Source of the DNA: Victivallaceae bacterium
GTDB taxonomy: Bacteria > Verrucomicrobiota > Lentisphaeria > Victivallales > Victivallaceae
NCBI GenBank assembly: GCA_021647315.1
Contig: JAKIUY010000010.1
Coordinates: 1 to 64,000 of the forward strand
Direction of reading: 5' to 3'
DNA length: 64,000 bases
Below, piece by piece: positions 43,450 through 52,593 of the stretch (within the stretch, counting starts at the first letter, position 1; every line of letters starts with the position of its first letter). Position numbers and translations under genes: made by a program. The notes beneath the pieces were generated by a model that worked only from the letters and a program-made list of their open reading frames with translations, searched no databases and was not told the DNA's origin.

Positions 43450-45714
43450 ATGAATATCAATGAACATCTGCTTTATCAGAGTATTATTAAATACCATAAT
43501 GCTTATGGTTGTATCCTTAATGCATTCAGGCGGGCGCTGGATGACTATGATGGCACTGTTCCTGATGTTGCCGGACATAAATGCGGCAGTAAATTTGCGG
43601 CGGAATTGATTGCGGCAGTTTTTGAACTGTTAGCACCGGAAGATGTTGAGGAGTATATCAACTTGGGACGTAAAGAGAAGTTAGCCCGTTCACTGATGCA
43701 TTTTCTTAATAGTGAAAAATATAATGCTACTAAAATAAGAAGTATGCTGGAAGAGTTCTCCAGAATTCCAGCGGGTCGGATTCATCTTTCAACAACTATG
43801 ACGTTGGATATCCGTGTTAATCTGATCTCCCATTTTATCAGTAATCATTTGGAATATATCGGTATTGCTAAGAATTATATCAATATGCGTGATGTTACGG
43901 CGATTATTTCGCGCAGTGTTTCAGTGCCAGGCACCACTGGCACTATAGGTGGGAAGGCCGCCGGAATGTTGTTAGCCAATCGGATATTACGTCCTTCGCT
44001 TGATCTTGTGGCGGCTGAAGAGTTTAAAGATTATATCACTGAAACCGATTCCTGGTATGTACGGTCATCGATTATCAATGAATTTATTGCCGATAATCAG
44101 CTCGAAGAGTGTCATAGCCTGAAATATCTGGAAGGTGATGAATTTGAACGGGAATATGATGCTTTATTTGACCGTTTTATGCAGGGGCGGTTTTCTTCAA
44201 GAACCTTGAATCAGTTCAAACAGATTCTTAATGATGCTGAAGGCTGTCCGCTTATTCTGCGTTCGTCAAGTTTTCTCGAAGATAGTATCAACTGTTCATT
44301 TACCGGCAAATACGATTCATTTTTTATCTCCAATCGTGGGACTGAAAAAGAGCGGATTACAGAATTTACCAAAGCAATAAAAAAGGTTTATATGAGTCTT
44401 TACGGGGCGAGTGTGATTCAGTATCGTAAAGACCGTTCATTGCTGGATTATAATGAAAAAATGTCGGTGTTGGTGCAGAAAGTGGTTGGACAGGAATATG
44501 GTAAATATTTTTTCCCGGCAATCGGGATTGTCGGCTTTTCGCATAATCCATATTGTTGGAATCGGAAAATAAAACCTGAAGATGGTATGTTGCGCATGGT
44601 CATGGGACTGGGCACCCGGGCGGTTGATCGGGTAGGGGATGATTATCCACGGATTATTTCGCTCTCCGCGCCGCAGTTGCGCCCAGAAGGCAGTGATCGC
44701 GAGAAGATACGCTATTCGCAGAAATATGTTGATGTGTTGAACTTGGAAAGTCATGAGGTTGAAACCATTCATTTCGTTGATCTAGCCAACTATATGTTGG
44801 AACAGCATTGTAACTTCCCATTTCGGGAATTTATTTCGGTGAATCAAAATGGCGTTCTGGCACCACCGATGTTAATTCCTGACCGTTTTGAATATGACAG
44901 CTGTGCTTTAACTTTTGAAGGTTTACTCAATAGACCGGGATTTACCTCGTTAATGAAACGTATTTTTAGCAAGGTTGGCACGGTCTATGATATTCCGGTT
45001 GATATGGAATTTGCCTATGATAACGGTCAACTTTATGTCCTGCAGTGTCGTTCATTATGCAGTGGTGGCGACGGGGCGGGGGATTCAATTGATATTCCTG
45101 ATATTGCTGATGCCGATTGTCTGTTCAAAACTACCGGCTGTGTCCGTTCTGCCAGTCTGAATAATATTGAATACGCTATATATGTGGACAGTGAACATTA
45201 CCATGCCCTGCCGGCACTTGAAAAACGCTTTGACGTTGCTAGACTGGTTGGTATGATTAATCGCAAGTTGGCAGACCGACGCTTTATCATTATGGGCCCA
45301 GGGCGCTGGGGAACTAATAATCCTGAACTTGGTTTAAGTGTAAAATATGCGGACATCAATAATTCACTGGTACTGGCGGAAATAGGCTTAGGCACTAATG
45401 GCGAGACGCCGGAATTAAGTTACGGCACCCATTTTTTTCAGGATCTGGTCGAAGCGGATATTATTCCATTACCCCTCTTTCCTGAACAGGCGGATAATTA
45501 TCTTAATTTATCTCTGCTGGGTAGTGCGGCAAATTGTCTACCGCAAGAAATTGTTATTCCGGCAGAATTTGAAAAGGTAATAAAATTAATTGATTTTGCA
45601 CAAGTCAGTGGTGGGCGTTTATTGCAATTACGGCTTGACAGTCACAGCAAGCGCGGTATCGCATTTTTAGCCCAGCGCGTAACGGCACCGATAGCTTGCT
45701 CAATTTTAAAGTAA
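43450..45714 (+). CDS. PEP/pyruvate-binding (PPDK N-terminal-like) protein
   Basis: 754 aa with an ATP-grasp-type PEP synthase/pyruvate phosphate dikinase N-domain: GTTGTIGGKAAGMLLANRIL (~residue 161), PLILRSSSFLEDS, CSFTGKYDSFF and the metal-binding VDMEFAYDNGQLYVLQCRS. An additional C-terminal domain carries MGPGRWGTNNPELGLSVKYA. It lacks the phosphohistidine swivelling domain (no TSHAA-like motif), so it is not a full PEP synthase. A phosphotransfer or ligase role is likely but undefined. It follows gdhA by 236 bp, most of which is the family C repeat. Confidence 0.85.
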   Translation: MNINEHLLYQSIIKYHNAYGCILNAFRRALDDYDGTVPDVAGHKCGSKFAAELIAAVFELLAPEDVEEYINLGRKEKLARSLMHFLNSEKYNATKIRSMLEEFSRIPAGRIHLSTTMTLDIRVNLISHFISNHLEYIGIAKNYINMRDVTAIISRSVSVPGTTGTIGGKAAGMLLANRILRPSLDLVAAEEFKDYITETDSWYVRSSIINEFIADNQLEECHSLKYLEGDEFEREYDALFDRFMQGRFSSRTLNQFKQILNDAEGCPLILRSSSFLEDSINCSFTGKYDSFFISNRGTEKERITEFTKAIKKVYMSLYGASVIQYRKDRSLLDYNEKMSVLVQKVVGQEYGKYFFPAIGIVGFSHNPYCWNRKIKPEDGMLRMVMGLGTRAVDRVGDDYPRIISLSAPQLRPEGSDREKIRYSQKYVDVLNLESHEVETIHFVDLANYMLEQHCNFPFREFISVNQNGVLAPPMLIPDRFEYDSCALTFEGLLNRPGFTSLMKRIFSKVGTVYDIPVDMEFAYDNGQLYVLQCRSLCSGGDGAGDSIDIPDIADADCLFKTTGCVRSASLNNIEYAIYVDSEHYHALPALEKRFDVARLVGMINRKLADRRFIIMGPGRWGTNNPELGLSVKYADINNSLVLAEIGLGTNGETPELSYGTHFFQDLVEADIIPLPLFPEQADNYLNLSLLGSAANCLPQEIVIPAEFEKVIKLIDFAQVSGGRLLQLRLDSHSKRGIAFLAQRVTAPIACSILK

Positions 45715-45755
45715 AAAACTGCCCGTACTCCAACAAAAAATTATATTTGTAATCG

Positions 45756-45773
45756 ATATATCTCATGATATAT
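45756..45773 (+). terminator. Perfect AT-rich hairpin after the PEP-binding gene
   Basis: ATATATC-tcat-GATATAT, 7-bp perfect stem, only a short T-rich run after it. Possible weak terminator in the 111-bp gap. Confidence 0.35.
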
Positions 45774-45825
45774 TTCTACAGCTTTCATTAAGGTTATCTT
45801 TATTTTCTTACCAAGGAATTGGTTT

Positions 45826-47244
45826 ATGCGTATTGCACTGAAATTTTCTTTGACCGTTGCGACTATTTTGCTGATTATTATTTCAATTATGACTTTTTTT
45901 CAAATGCGTGCGACAAATAGTTTGATTGAATATCATTTTGGTATAACACTTCGAGAAATAGCCCGACTTGGTTCGTATAGTTTATCCGGTGATAAACATC
46001 AGGAGATCAATTTACAACTGCATGATTCCGCTGGCATAAAAGATATATCTACCAATCCGATTTTTATTGAGCTTAGGAATAAATTAAAAAAAATAATCAA
46101 AGATACTGCGATACCTAATCATTGTATTTATACTTTGGTTCCTAATAAGGATAGACCCCTTGATACTGAATTTGCGCTTAATCTTTATAATAAAAAAGAT
46201 AATATTTTTGGCCATAAATACACAATTATTGATGATAATAGTCAAGCGTTTCTGCGTTGTGTCAACGAAAAAAAAACTGTTTCGACTGGGTTGTACGAAG
46301 ATGAACATGGTCAATGGATTTCAGCTTATGCCCCGATTTTAAATAGCCAAGATGATGTGGTTGCTGTACTTGAGATAGATTTTGATATTAAGACATTCAT
46401 CGGTGATGCACGTAAAGCGACCTACCGCAACTTGATTGTGCTCGGTATTGCCTCGGTTGCTTCACTGTTGATTGCGTTGTTGGTCGGCCATCTGCTTACC
46501 CGAAGAATCAAACACCTTCAGCGCGAAGTAAAAAAAGTACGGTCAGGTAATTTGCATATCACACTTCACCCAAAAGGCGGCAATGATGAAATATCTGACC
46601 TTGAAGGGGCAGTTGACCACATGCTTGTTCGCCTGCGGGAACGCTTGCATATGATTAAATTTATCCCGAGCTTTGCTTTGAAAAAAATCGAAGAAGCCAA
46701 CGAAGGTGAAATAAATATGGATGGCGAAAGAAAAAAAGTTGTCATCTTTTTTGTTGATATTCGGGGGTTTACTAAATATTCTGAAGATAAAGATCCGAAG
46801 AAAATTGTTGCTTTGCTTAATGAAGCATTCGGTATGGAAACTGAAATTATTCAGCGTCATGGCGGATCTGTTGATAAGTATATCGGTGATGAAGTGATGG
46901 CGGTATTCGAAAATGAAGATGGTGTTGATCAAGCTCTCATGGCGGCAGATGAAATTCACCGTTGTATTGATGAGTATGCTGACCGGTTACCGATAGGAGT
47001 TGGTATTGGAATTCATATCGGCGAGGTTATAATGGGGGCCGTCGGGCACAATGAACGGCTTGATTTTACGGTGATCGGTTCATCAGTAAATCTGGCATCC
47101 CGGCTCTGTTCCAAAGCTGCAACTGGAGAGACGATTGTCTCCGTTGAGTTTTATCAAGCGTTAAGCAACGCGCCTGAACTGGTTCCGGATAGAACCGCTA
47201 TCAAAGGCTATACAACAGAATTGGATATATACAGGATAAAGTAA
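45826..47244 (+). CDS. Membrane-bound class III adenylate/guanylate cyclase with HAMP domain
   Basis: One helix at ~7-27, an extracytoplasmic sensor to ~200 (CACHE-like), a second helix ~204-224 (LIVLGIASVASLLIALLVGH), HAMP ~225-280 (TRRIKHLQREVKKVRSGNLH), then a cyclase homology domain from ~305. Metal-binding Asp residues lie in VIFFVDIRGFTKYSE and SVDKYIGDEVMAVF, with IGIHIGEVIMGAVG and FTVIGSSVNLASRL after. It should make cAMP (or cGMP) in response to an external signal. 472 aa, complete. It has its own short leader with AAGGAAT ~7 nt before ATG 45826. Confidence 0.93.
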   Translation: MRIALKFSLTVATILLIIISIMTFFQMRATNSLIEYHFGITLREIARLGSYSLSGDKHQEINLQLHDSAGIKDISTNPIFIELRNKLKKIIKDTAIPNHCIYTLVPNKDRPLDTEFALNLYNKKDNIFGHKYTIIDDNSQAFLRCVNEKKTVSTGLYEDEHGQWISAYAPILNSQDDVVAVLEIDFDIKTFIGDARKATYRNLIVLGIASVASLLIALLVGHLLTRRIKHLQREVKKVRSGNLHITLHPKGGNDEISDLEGAVDHMLVRLRERLHMIKFIPSFALKKIEEANEGEINMDGERKKVVIFFVDIRGFTKYSEDKDPKKIVALLNEAFGMETEIIQRHGGSVDKYIGDEVMAVFENEDGVDQALMAADEIHRCIDEYADRLPIGVGIGIHIGEVIMGAVGHNERLDFTVIGSSVNLASRLCSKAATGETIVSVEFYQALSNAPELVPDRTAIKGYTTELDIYRIK

Positions 47245-47259
47245 AGTATTGACAAGACA

Positions 47260-47367
47260 CTAGTAGTTTGCGACATCCTGGCGGCACTCGTAGAGGACGA
47301 AGCAAGCACCCTAATCCCCCGTGGATTATTTGCCCATGCGCCAGGATGTCGCAGGCGTCCCGCCTGC
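47260..47367. repeat. Intergenic palindromic repeat, family D copy 3
   Basis: CTAGTAGTTTGCGACATCCTGGCG pairs with CGCCAGGATGTCGCAGGC (written here as arms of one hairpin; each read in its own strand direction), with ACCCTAATCCCCC..GGATTA at the tip, and a final GCAGGCGtccCGCCTGC stem. It sits between the convergent cyclase and DUF2064 genes, where it may act as a two-way terminator. Confidence 0.75.
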
Positions 47368-47374
47368 ATTATTA

Positions 47375-48034
47375 TTACAGCAATATCATACCATTAAGGA
47401 ACTCTTCAGTAAAAGGCCTGGAATTATTCTTAAGGAAAACTTTCAATTCTGCCAGGTCTTCATGGTGATCAATATCAAATGATGATGGCATTTTATAATA
47501 TTTAACCTGTGCAGAATCAAGTAAAACAGTTGTCTGGTCCAACACCTTGCCGCTGCCCCAGTCAATGTTTGTAAACATCCCAGGGTTGAACATGGATTGT
47601 CCGACGAGAACGTAACCACCGTCCCGAGCCGGGCCGATGACGACCGGAAAATCCGTTAATTTTGCTAATGCTTGCGTAATGCTTGCGGTTGAGGTGGTGA
47701 TACAGTCACTGCCGATAATAATAACTTTATTTGCCTGCTTTGCTACTAAAAAGGTCTGAAAAATATTAGCCATTCGTTCCCCGAGATTGTTGCCTTGCTG
47801 GACAATGTAGTTGAGACCAGTTTTGTGAACGGTGGAAAAATCATCCGGTGTCGATTGAGGCGGGTAGGCAATAAAAATTTCGGTATCCATTACTGCCATG
47901 CATTGAGTTATAATATCTTTGAGCATTGCGGCTGACAGTTCGGCCGCTGCGGTTGAACCAATGGTTTTCGCCAGACGGCTTTTGGTCATTCCCGCAAGTG
48001 GCGGCTTAGCAAATAGACAGATAATGGTTTTCAT
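47375..48034 (-). CDS. DUF2064 / TIGR04282 glycosyltransferase-A-like protein
   Basis: A small GT-A-fold nucleotidyl/glycosyl transferase: IICLFAKPPLAGMTKSRLAK start, GNNLGERMANIFQTF, IIGSDCITTS (metal-binding DxD-like) and GPARDGGYVLVGQS. This is the family named rSAM/selenodomain-associated transferase 1 in TIGRFAMs (TIGR04282). A matching transferase 2 domain (TIGR04283) occurs at 56868-59012. Start at MKTIICLF (48034); six more codons are open upstream. 219 aa, usual length. Product unknown. Confidence 0.85.
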   Translation of the reverse strand: MKTIICLFAKPPLAGMTKSRLAKTIGSTAAAELSAAMLKDIITQCMAVMDTEIFIAYPPQSTPDDFSTVHKTGLNYIVQQGNNLGERMANIFQTFLVAKQANKVIIIGSDCITTSTASITQALAKLTDFPVVIGPARDGGYVLVGQSMFNPGMFTNIDWGSGKVLDQTTVLLDSAQVKYYKMPSSFDIDHHEDLAELKVFLKNNSRPFTEEFLNGMILL

Positions 48035-48158
48035 AGTTTTCACTTTATTCACCCACGCAGAAGATGCCTATAATTTTGCGCTGTACGGGGATACGATGAG
48101 CCCTATGGGAGTAATGAGCCCGATGTGGTGCCTTTGCCACCGAATAACTTCCCCGTTT

Positions 48159-48244
48159 GTGACAGCGCAGGAGCATCTGTCCTACTTGCCAGTCCCCGTT
48201 TCTAGTGTTGTGACAGCGCAGGAGCATCTGTCCTGCTTGCCAGT
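48159..48244. repeat. Tandem REP-like units, family E
   Basis: GTGACAGCGCAGGAGCATCT followed by GTCCTaCTTGCCAGT at 48159-48193 repeats at 48210-48244 (GTCCTgCTTGCC), period 51 bp. Each unit folds as GCAGGAgcatctgTCCTGC. A related element is at 51800-51896. Reverse-strand reading gives GTAGGACAGATGCTCCTGC, with the GTAG head typical of REP sequences moved by RAYT proteins. Confidence 0.75.
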
Positions 48245-48266
48245 TTTCAATTTTTAGACCAAGCCC

Positions 48267-50405
48267 CTATTTTTCTTTTCCCTTTTTCCTCGTCTCTTTT
48301 CTCGCTTTTCGCTTCCCTCTTCTCGCCTCCTGTCTCACTCTTCGTTGCTTTCTTCTAACTTTTTTATCCTCTCTGGCTTGATCAGGAAATATTTTGCCCG
48401 AGGTCAGATTATCCATCGGGCAGACCGAGACACAGATGTCACAGCCGATACAACTGCTGTTCTTATTATTAATCTCCTCTTCTTTCAGCGCAAACTGCAT
48501 AACATCAATTCCCATCTGACAGTAGCGTGAGCATTCGCCGCAGGCAATACAGCGATCTGCCGGCTTGATCCGGAATTTACTGTATATTGCGGATAACAGG
48601 CGCATGTAGTGTGCCAGTGGACAAAAATAGCGGCACCAGATACGGTTACCGAAAAAGAAATAGAATGAAACTCCGATAACTGAAGCCAGAATAAAATCAA
48701 TAATCAGCAGATAAGCGGTGACGTAAACAGGTTTAGTGCCGGTGGCTCCGTCGAACAAAATATATGCCGCCGCCGATAAAAATGCCCAGATAAGGACGAC
48801 CCATAGTAGATAATTTTCAATTTTTCTTGATTTGTTGCCATGTGGGGCGTAATGCCGGAAACGGTCGCCCACTGTTTCAGCTAAACAACCGCAGCCGCAG
48901 ATCCATGAGCAGAGGCGTTTGCCATGCCAATAGATAAAGATCGGGAGGATGACCAGCATTGCTGTTGCACAGGCAATGATCCAGAATAGTGAAGGTTGAT
49001 AAAAGAATGTTTCGTAAACCAACGGGAATGGCATCATGACACCGTAGAAGCGCCAAGCATTGGGGGTTATTAAAGTCAGAATAAATTCAGGAAAAACAAA
49101 CAGCAGGAACAGCTGTGATATGAACATCGTGATATATCTGGCCGTCTGGTATTTTTTATGGCGTCCGGCTTTGCGCCATCTCAATATTGCCGGAATGCCG
49201 AAACCCACTACTGCAAGTGAGTAGATCAGCCCTTTAATATGCCCCGGTTGTATCGCTGCCGGTAAACGTTCAACGGCACTACCCAGTAATGACCAGGGGA
49301 ACTCTTGAATAGTTATACCACTTTTCCATTTAGAGAATGAATAGAAGAGCCATATTGCCGCAATACTGCCAATAAACGCGGTTATTCGTTGCCAGCTCCA
49401 TCTGTTTTCAATTTGAATATCAAGTGTATTTAACAGTTTATCCGGCGGCGCGGAGCCGATCAGAATGAATATTTCATCGGCCGCGAAGGTTTCTGAACCA
49501 TCAGGTGTTTTTATTTCAATTCCATTCTGGATTATTTTTTCCGGTGTTGAATTTAATCTTGTTTTGACTTTTTCTGAAGAGATAAGCTTTTCCAGCCGGG
49601 CTCTGTTCTCATGCGATGCTCTGAAGAAACTGTCTTTACGGTAGACGATGGTAACTTTTGCGTCGTTATCTGACAGGGTGATCGCGGCTTCAACCGCACT
49701 GTTGCCCCCGCCAATTATAGTAATATTATTCCCCGCGTAACCATGGGGTGTCAGCAGTTTATGATGGACATGGGATAGATCTTCGCCCATAATATTCAGC
49801 GTCTGCGGATTGCCCTGGCGCCCGGTCGCTATAATAACCGCTTTTGCGGTATATTGTTTGCCGGTAGCGGTAGTGACTGATAACGCCCCATTCGGGCTAT
49901 CTTGCAGTCCGGCGATTTCACAGTTTTCTTCGATATTCAGCTTAGCTTGTACAACAACTTTGTTGATTTGCTCCAGATATTCCTCCTTGGTGCAGTCATC
50001 AAAATTTAGTTCGTCGGGTATCGGCAGGTTTTGCGGACGGGCAAAGATAATTTTTTCATCTGGGAAATCACGAATGGTCTGGGCAACTTTTCCCTTCTCC
50101 AATATCAAACAGTTAAGTTTTGCCTTTTTAAATTCCAAAGCCGCCGCGATACCCGCGCCACCGGCTCCGCAGATTATTACGTCAAAATCCGTATCTGCCT
50201 GGATATTACGTTGGGTTAAATAATTCTCAGCAGCCTGGGCGGTTTTTACCGCATCAATGATGGATGTTTTGAGCAATGGCTCTCCTGCTAGATCACCGCA
50301 GAGGAAAACTCCGGGTCGCGAACTCTGGTGAGCTGTTGTAACCGGTCGATGTTCCTGTCCCCAGCCGGTAAGCGTCGGCAGAAAAGCTCTGGACTGAATG
50401 CTCAT
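48267..50405 (-). CDS. Flavoprotein disulfide-reductase-like domain fused to NapH-like membrane polyferredoxin
   Basis: 712 aa. Residues 1-65 look like the C-terminal part of a flavoprotein (SRPGVFLCGDLAGEPLLKTS). ~72-315 is a complete thioredoxin-reductase-like FAD/NAD(P) domain (DVIICGAGGAGIAAA, NITIIGGGNSAVEAA, IFILIGSAPPDKLL). ~335-610 has about six membrane helices, with CSWICGCGCLAETVGDRFR and CRYFCPLAHYMR as in NapH/NosR. ~625-675 holds two 4Fe-4S sites (CIACGECSRYC, CIGCDICVSVC). The tail is extremely Lys/Arg-rich. It probably passes electrons between NAD(P)H/flavin and a membrane partner. It overlaps the desaturase-like gene by 4 nt. Confidence 0.88.
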   Translation of the reverse strand: MSIQSRAFLPTLTGWGQEHRPVTTAHQSSRPGVFLCGDLAGEPLLKTSIIDAVKTAQAAENYLTQRNIQADTDFDVIICGAGGAGIAAALEFKKAKLNCLILEKGKVAQTIRDFPDEKIIFARPQNLPIPDELNFDDCTKEEYLEQINKVVVQAKLNIEENCEIAGLQDSPNGALSVTTATGKQYTAKAVIIATGRQGNPQTLNIMGEDLSHVHHKLLTPHGYAGNNITIIGGGNSAVEAAITLSDNDAKVTIVYRKDSFFRASHENRARLEKLISSEKVKTRLNSTPEKIIQNGIEIKTPDGSETFAADEIFILIGSAPPDKLLNTLDIQIENRWSWQRITAFIGSIAAIWLFYSFSKWKSGITIQEFPWSLLGSAVERLPAAIQPGHIKGLIYSLAVVGFGIPAILRWRKAGRHKKYQTARYITMFISQLFLLFVFPEFILTLITPNAWRFYGVMMPFPLVYETFFYQPSLFWIIACATAMLVILPIFIYWHGKRLCSWICGCGCLAETVGDRFRHYAPHGNKSRKIENYLLWVVLIWAFLSAAAYILFDGATGTKPVYVTAYLLIIDFILASVIGVSFYFFFGNRIWCRYFCPLAHYMRLLSAIYSKFRIKPADRCIACGECSRYCQMGIDVMQFALKEEEINNKNSSCIGCDICVSVCPMDNLTSGKIFPDQAREDKKVRRKQRRVRQEARRGKRKARKETRKKGKEK

Positions 50406-51229
50406 TTTATATTATCCTTATTTTTATAATCTACTAAAGGATACAATAGGTATAATAGTGGGTTTTTCAAGGGAAATCTGTTCATATCATGAAATCCTAA
50501 TGCTTTTGGCTGTTCAATATCGTCAGGATACCATGCAGTACCGAACAGCCAATCCCAAAGACTGAACACAATAGCGAAATTCTGACCATATTTTTTATGG
50601 CATATTTTGTCATGATGCCAGATATGCATCCGGGATGAGTTGATGATATAGACCAATGGGCCCCAGCTGATACGGATGTTTGAATGATTCAGGTTGCCGA
50701 TCAGGGTGGTTATAATCGCCATTGGTAGAATTACCCGCTGATCAACACCTAGAATAATTAACGGCAACCAGGTCAAACTGCGGTAAACAATAATTTCAAG
50801 GTAATGAAATCTGAAATTGCCGATCCAGTCCATGGTCATGATGCTATGATGAAGTTTGTGAATATTCCAGAGAAAATTTACCCGATGCAGTAGATTGTGA
50901 ACCAGCCACTCCAGTAGATCTTTAGCAATAAAAAATATGACAAATTGTACCGGCAACGACAAATCTGAGATAATTTTAATGGCATGCGGATCGGGCAGGG
51001 TGAGCCAGCCTGAAAAGTTAACAACACTTTTAATACTCCAGTAGGAGAGGTAAGCTAGCAATAGGGAGAACCCATGGCCATTGATAAAGAGAAAAACCAT
51101 ATCCTGCCACAGTTGCGGACGCAGTATGTGCTGAGACTTACGCCAGGCAAAAACAGTCTCCAACAGCCAGCAAAACAGCCCTGTAGCCAACAGCCAGAAC
51201 CAATATCTATTTAATATTCCATTCATCAC
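50402..51229 (-). CDS. Sterol-desaturase/fatty acid hydroxylase family di-iron membrane protein
   Basis: 275 aa with about four membrane helices and histidine clusters of the superfamily: LVHNLLHRVNFLWNIHKLHH, NHSNIRISWGP and MHIWHHDKICH. These bind two irons and oxidise a lipid-like C-H bond using O2. Overlaps of 4 nt at both ends (ATGA) place it between the rhodanese and the flavo-ferredoxin gene, and the latter is a natural electron donor (inference). The lipid substrate is unknown. Confidence 0.88.
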   Translation of the reverse strand: MMNGILNRYWFWLLATGLFCWLLETVFAWRKSQHILRPQLWQDMVFLFINGHGFSLLLAYLSYWSIKSVVNFSGWLTLPDPHAIKIISDLSLPVQFVIFFIAKDLLEWLVHNLLHRVNFLWNIHKLHHSIMTMDWIGNFRFHYLEIIVYRSLTWLPLIILGVDQRVILPMAIITTLIGNLNHSNIRISWGPLVYIINSSRMHIWHHDKICHKKYGQNFAIVFSLWDWLFGTAWYPDDIEQPKALGFHDMNRFPLKNPLLYLLYPLVDYKNKDNIK

Positions 51230-51738
51230 CAGACACCTGTATAATTTACTGGTAACAGATTCCAGGCGGAACCATAAACGTGTACTTTTCTAGTTTTTTT
51301 ATTATCAGACGTAACAAATTTCCGGTTGGCCTGTGCCCACGCCAGAACACCACCACGCAGGTTTGCCACATTTTCCCAGCCTTGCGCATTCAGCCTCAAC
51401 GCATAAACTGAACTTCTTTCGCCGATGGTACAGTATAGAAGAATAGGTCTATGCTTATATAGTGCAAGATTAGATTCGAGTTGCTTTACCGTAATAGCCC
51501 CTGGAATCATTGATACTTTACGTTCTTTTGCGGGACGAATATCGACCAGCACCCATTTTTTTCTGTTTTTGAGATAGGTGGCAACGGTAACATGTTTTAC
51601 CGTAGAATATTTTTTATCATATTGCTTCGCCATTGTTTCAACTTGCCGGGCAATAGATTTATTACCGGCAGCAACCTGCAAGACAGATACAAGCAAAACC
51701 GCAAACAACAATCTGGCAATCAAAGCATTCATGACCAT
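51226..51738 (-). CDS. Exported rhodanese-domain protein
   Basis: Signal peptide or N-terminal anchor (ALIARLLFAVLLVSVLQVAA), then a rhodanese fold: VLVDIRPAKERKVSMIPGAI, active-site loop YCTIGERS with the catalytic Cys, and LRGGVLAWAQA. 170 aa. The C-terminal ~25 residues (VHVYGSAWNLLPVNYTGVW) extend beyond the domain. It would carry sulfane sulfur outside the cytoplasm. AGGAG precedes two possible ATGs (51738 and 51732). It is the first gene of the overlapping three-gene operon. Confidence 0.88.
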   Translation of the reverse strand: MVMNALIARLLFAVLLVSVLQVAAGNKSIARQVETMAKQYDKKYSTVKHVTVATYLKNRKKWVLVDIRPAKERKVSMIPGAITVKQLESNLALYKHRPILLYCTIGERSSVYALRLNAQGWENVANLRGGVLAWAQANRKFVTSDNKKTRKVHVYGSAWNLLPVNYTGVW

Positions 51739-52053
51739 AAATCTCCTACGTTATCCCAAAGATAAAACCTGAAATAAAGACATCCTTCGGATGCCGTTAA
51801 CAGTAGGACGGTTGCTCCCGCACCGTCTTTCATCACACACGAAGTGTGTTTATGCTCCTGCGGAGCCAGGAGCATCTGACCTACTTGCACGTAATGCAAA
51901 TTATGTCGAATTTTTTGTATATATTATTTTTTTGTGGGTGTTTTTTATAGAAATATTTTACAAACGGAGCGGAGAAAAGCCTTTAATTTCCGCGATGCTG
52001 AAAATTTAAAAGGCTTTTCGAGTACCGTCTAACTGTACAAACTGACGATAGTT
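51739..52053. repeat. Intergenic region with family E element and a long hairpin
   Basis: 51800-51896: CAGTAGGACGGTTGCTCC pairs imperfectly with GGAGCATCTGACCTACTTG, with inner hairpins ACACACgaaGTGTGT and GCTCCtgcGGAGC; it is related to the units at 48159-48244. At 51975-52018 AAAAGCCTTTAA pairs with TTAAAAGGCTTTT (one bulge), a likely terminator region for the minus-strand gene at 52054. The rest is AT-rich with no gene. Confidence 0.65.
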
Positions 52054-52593
52054 TTACTGTTTCGGGATAACTTCTATTTTTACAGATTTAAAAATTGCCT
52101 GGCTGTTTTTCTTGATAGCTTGCAATGTGATTTTGCAGAAAGTTGCCTTGACTGTAACAACCCCATCTTTTTCGCGATTTTTTATGTCAACCACCTTGCT
52201 CAGCTCAGTGAAATTTTCAGTTAATTCTGCCTGTTTAAAGTCGCCTCTGCACCATTTCCCACCACCATAAGAATAGAAACCCACGCCAATGGTTCCTTTT
52301 CCTTTGACTACTACAGTTATTTTCACCTTATCACCAGCCTTGACAGGAACCTCTTTTCTGGAATAGACATCAGTGCGTTTAGTTGCTTCGCCATTGGTTA
52401 TCATCAACAGATTACCATCATCACTTTTCACCAGCTCAACTGTACCAAACGGCTTAGCCCATGAACCTTTATTCTGTTGCCAATTCAGTGGTAAGTCGTC
52501 CTTGACCTGTTTAAAATCACCATTGATGTTAATATCGCCAGTAAATGCGACAATACCACAAACCATAACTGCAAGAAAAATTAAATGTTTCAT
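52054..52593 (-). CDS. Small secreted carbohydrate-binding-like protein
   Basis: 179 aa. Signal peptide MKHLIFLAVMVCGIVAFTG, then one beta-sandwich resembling CBM4/9-type or galactose-binding domains: ININGDFKQVKDDLPLNWQQ, VYSRKEVPVKAGDKVKITVV and the closing strand AIFKSVKIEVIP. No catalytic domain. It may be a stand-alone glycan-binding protein. AGGAGATTTGAGATG-like sequence is not evident; GGAGATTTGAG lies close to the ATG. It is transcribed alone. Confidence 0.75.
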   Translation of the reverse strand: MKHLIFLAVMVCGIVAFTGDININGDFKQVKDDLPLNWQQNKGSWAKPFGTVELVKSDDGNLLMITNGEATKRTDVYSRKEVPVKAGDKVKITVVVKGKGTIGVGFYSYGGGKWCRGDFKQAELTENFTELSKVVDIKNREKDGVVTVKATFCKITLQAIKKNSQAIFKSVKIEVIPKQ

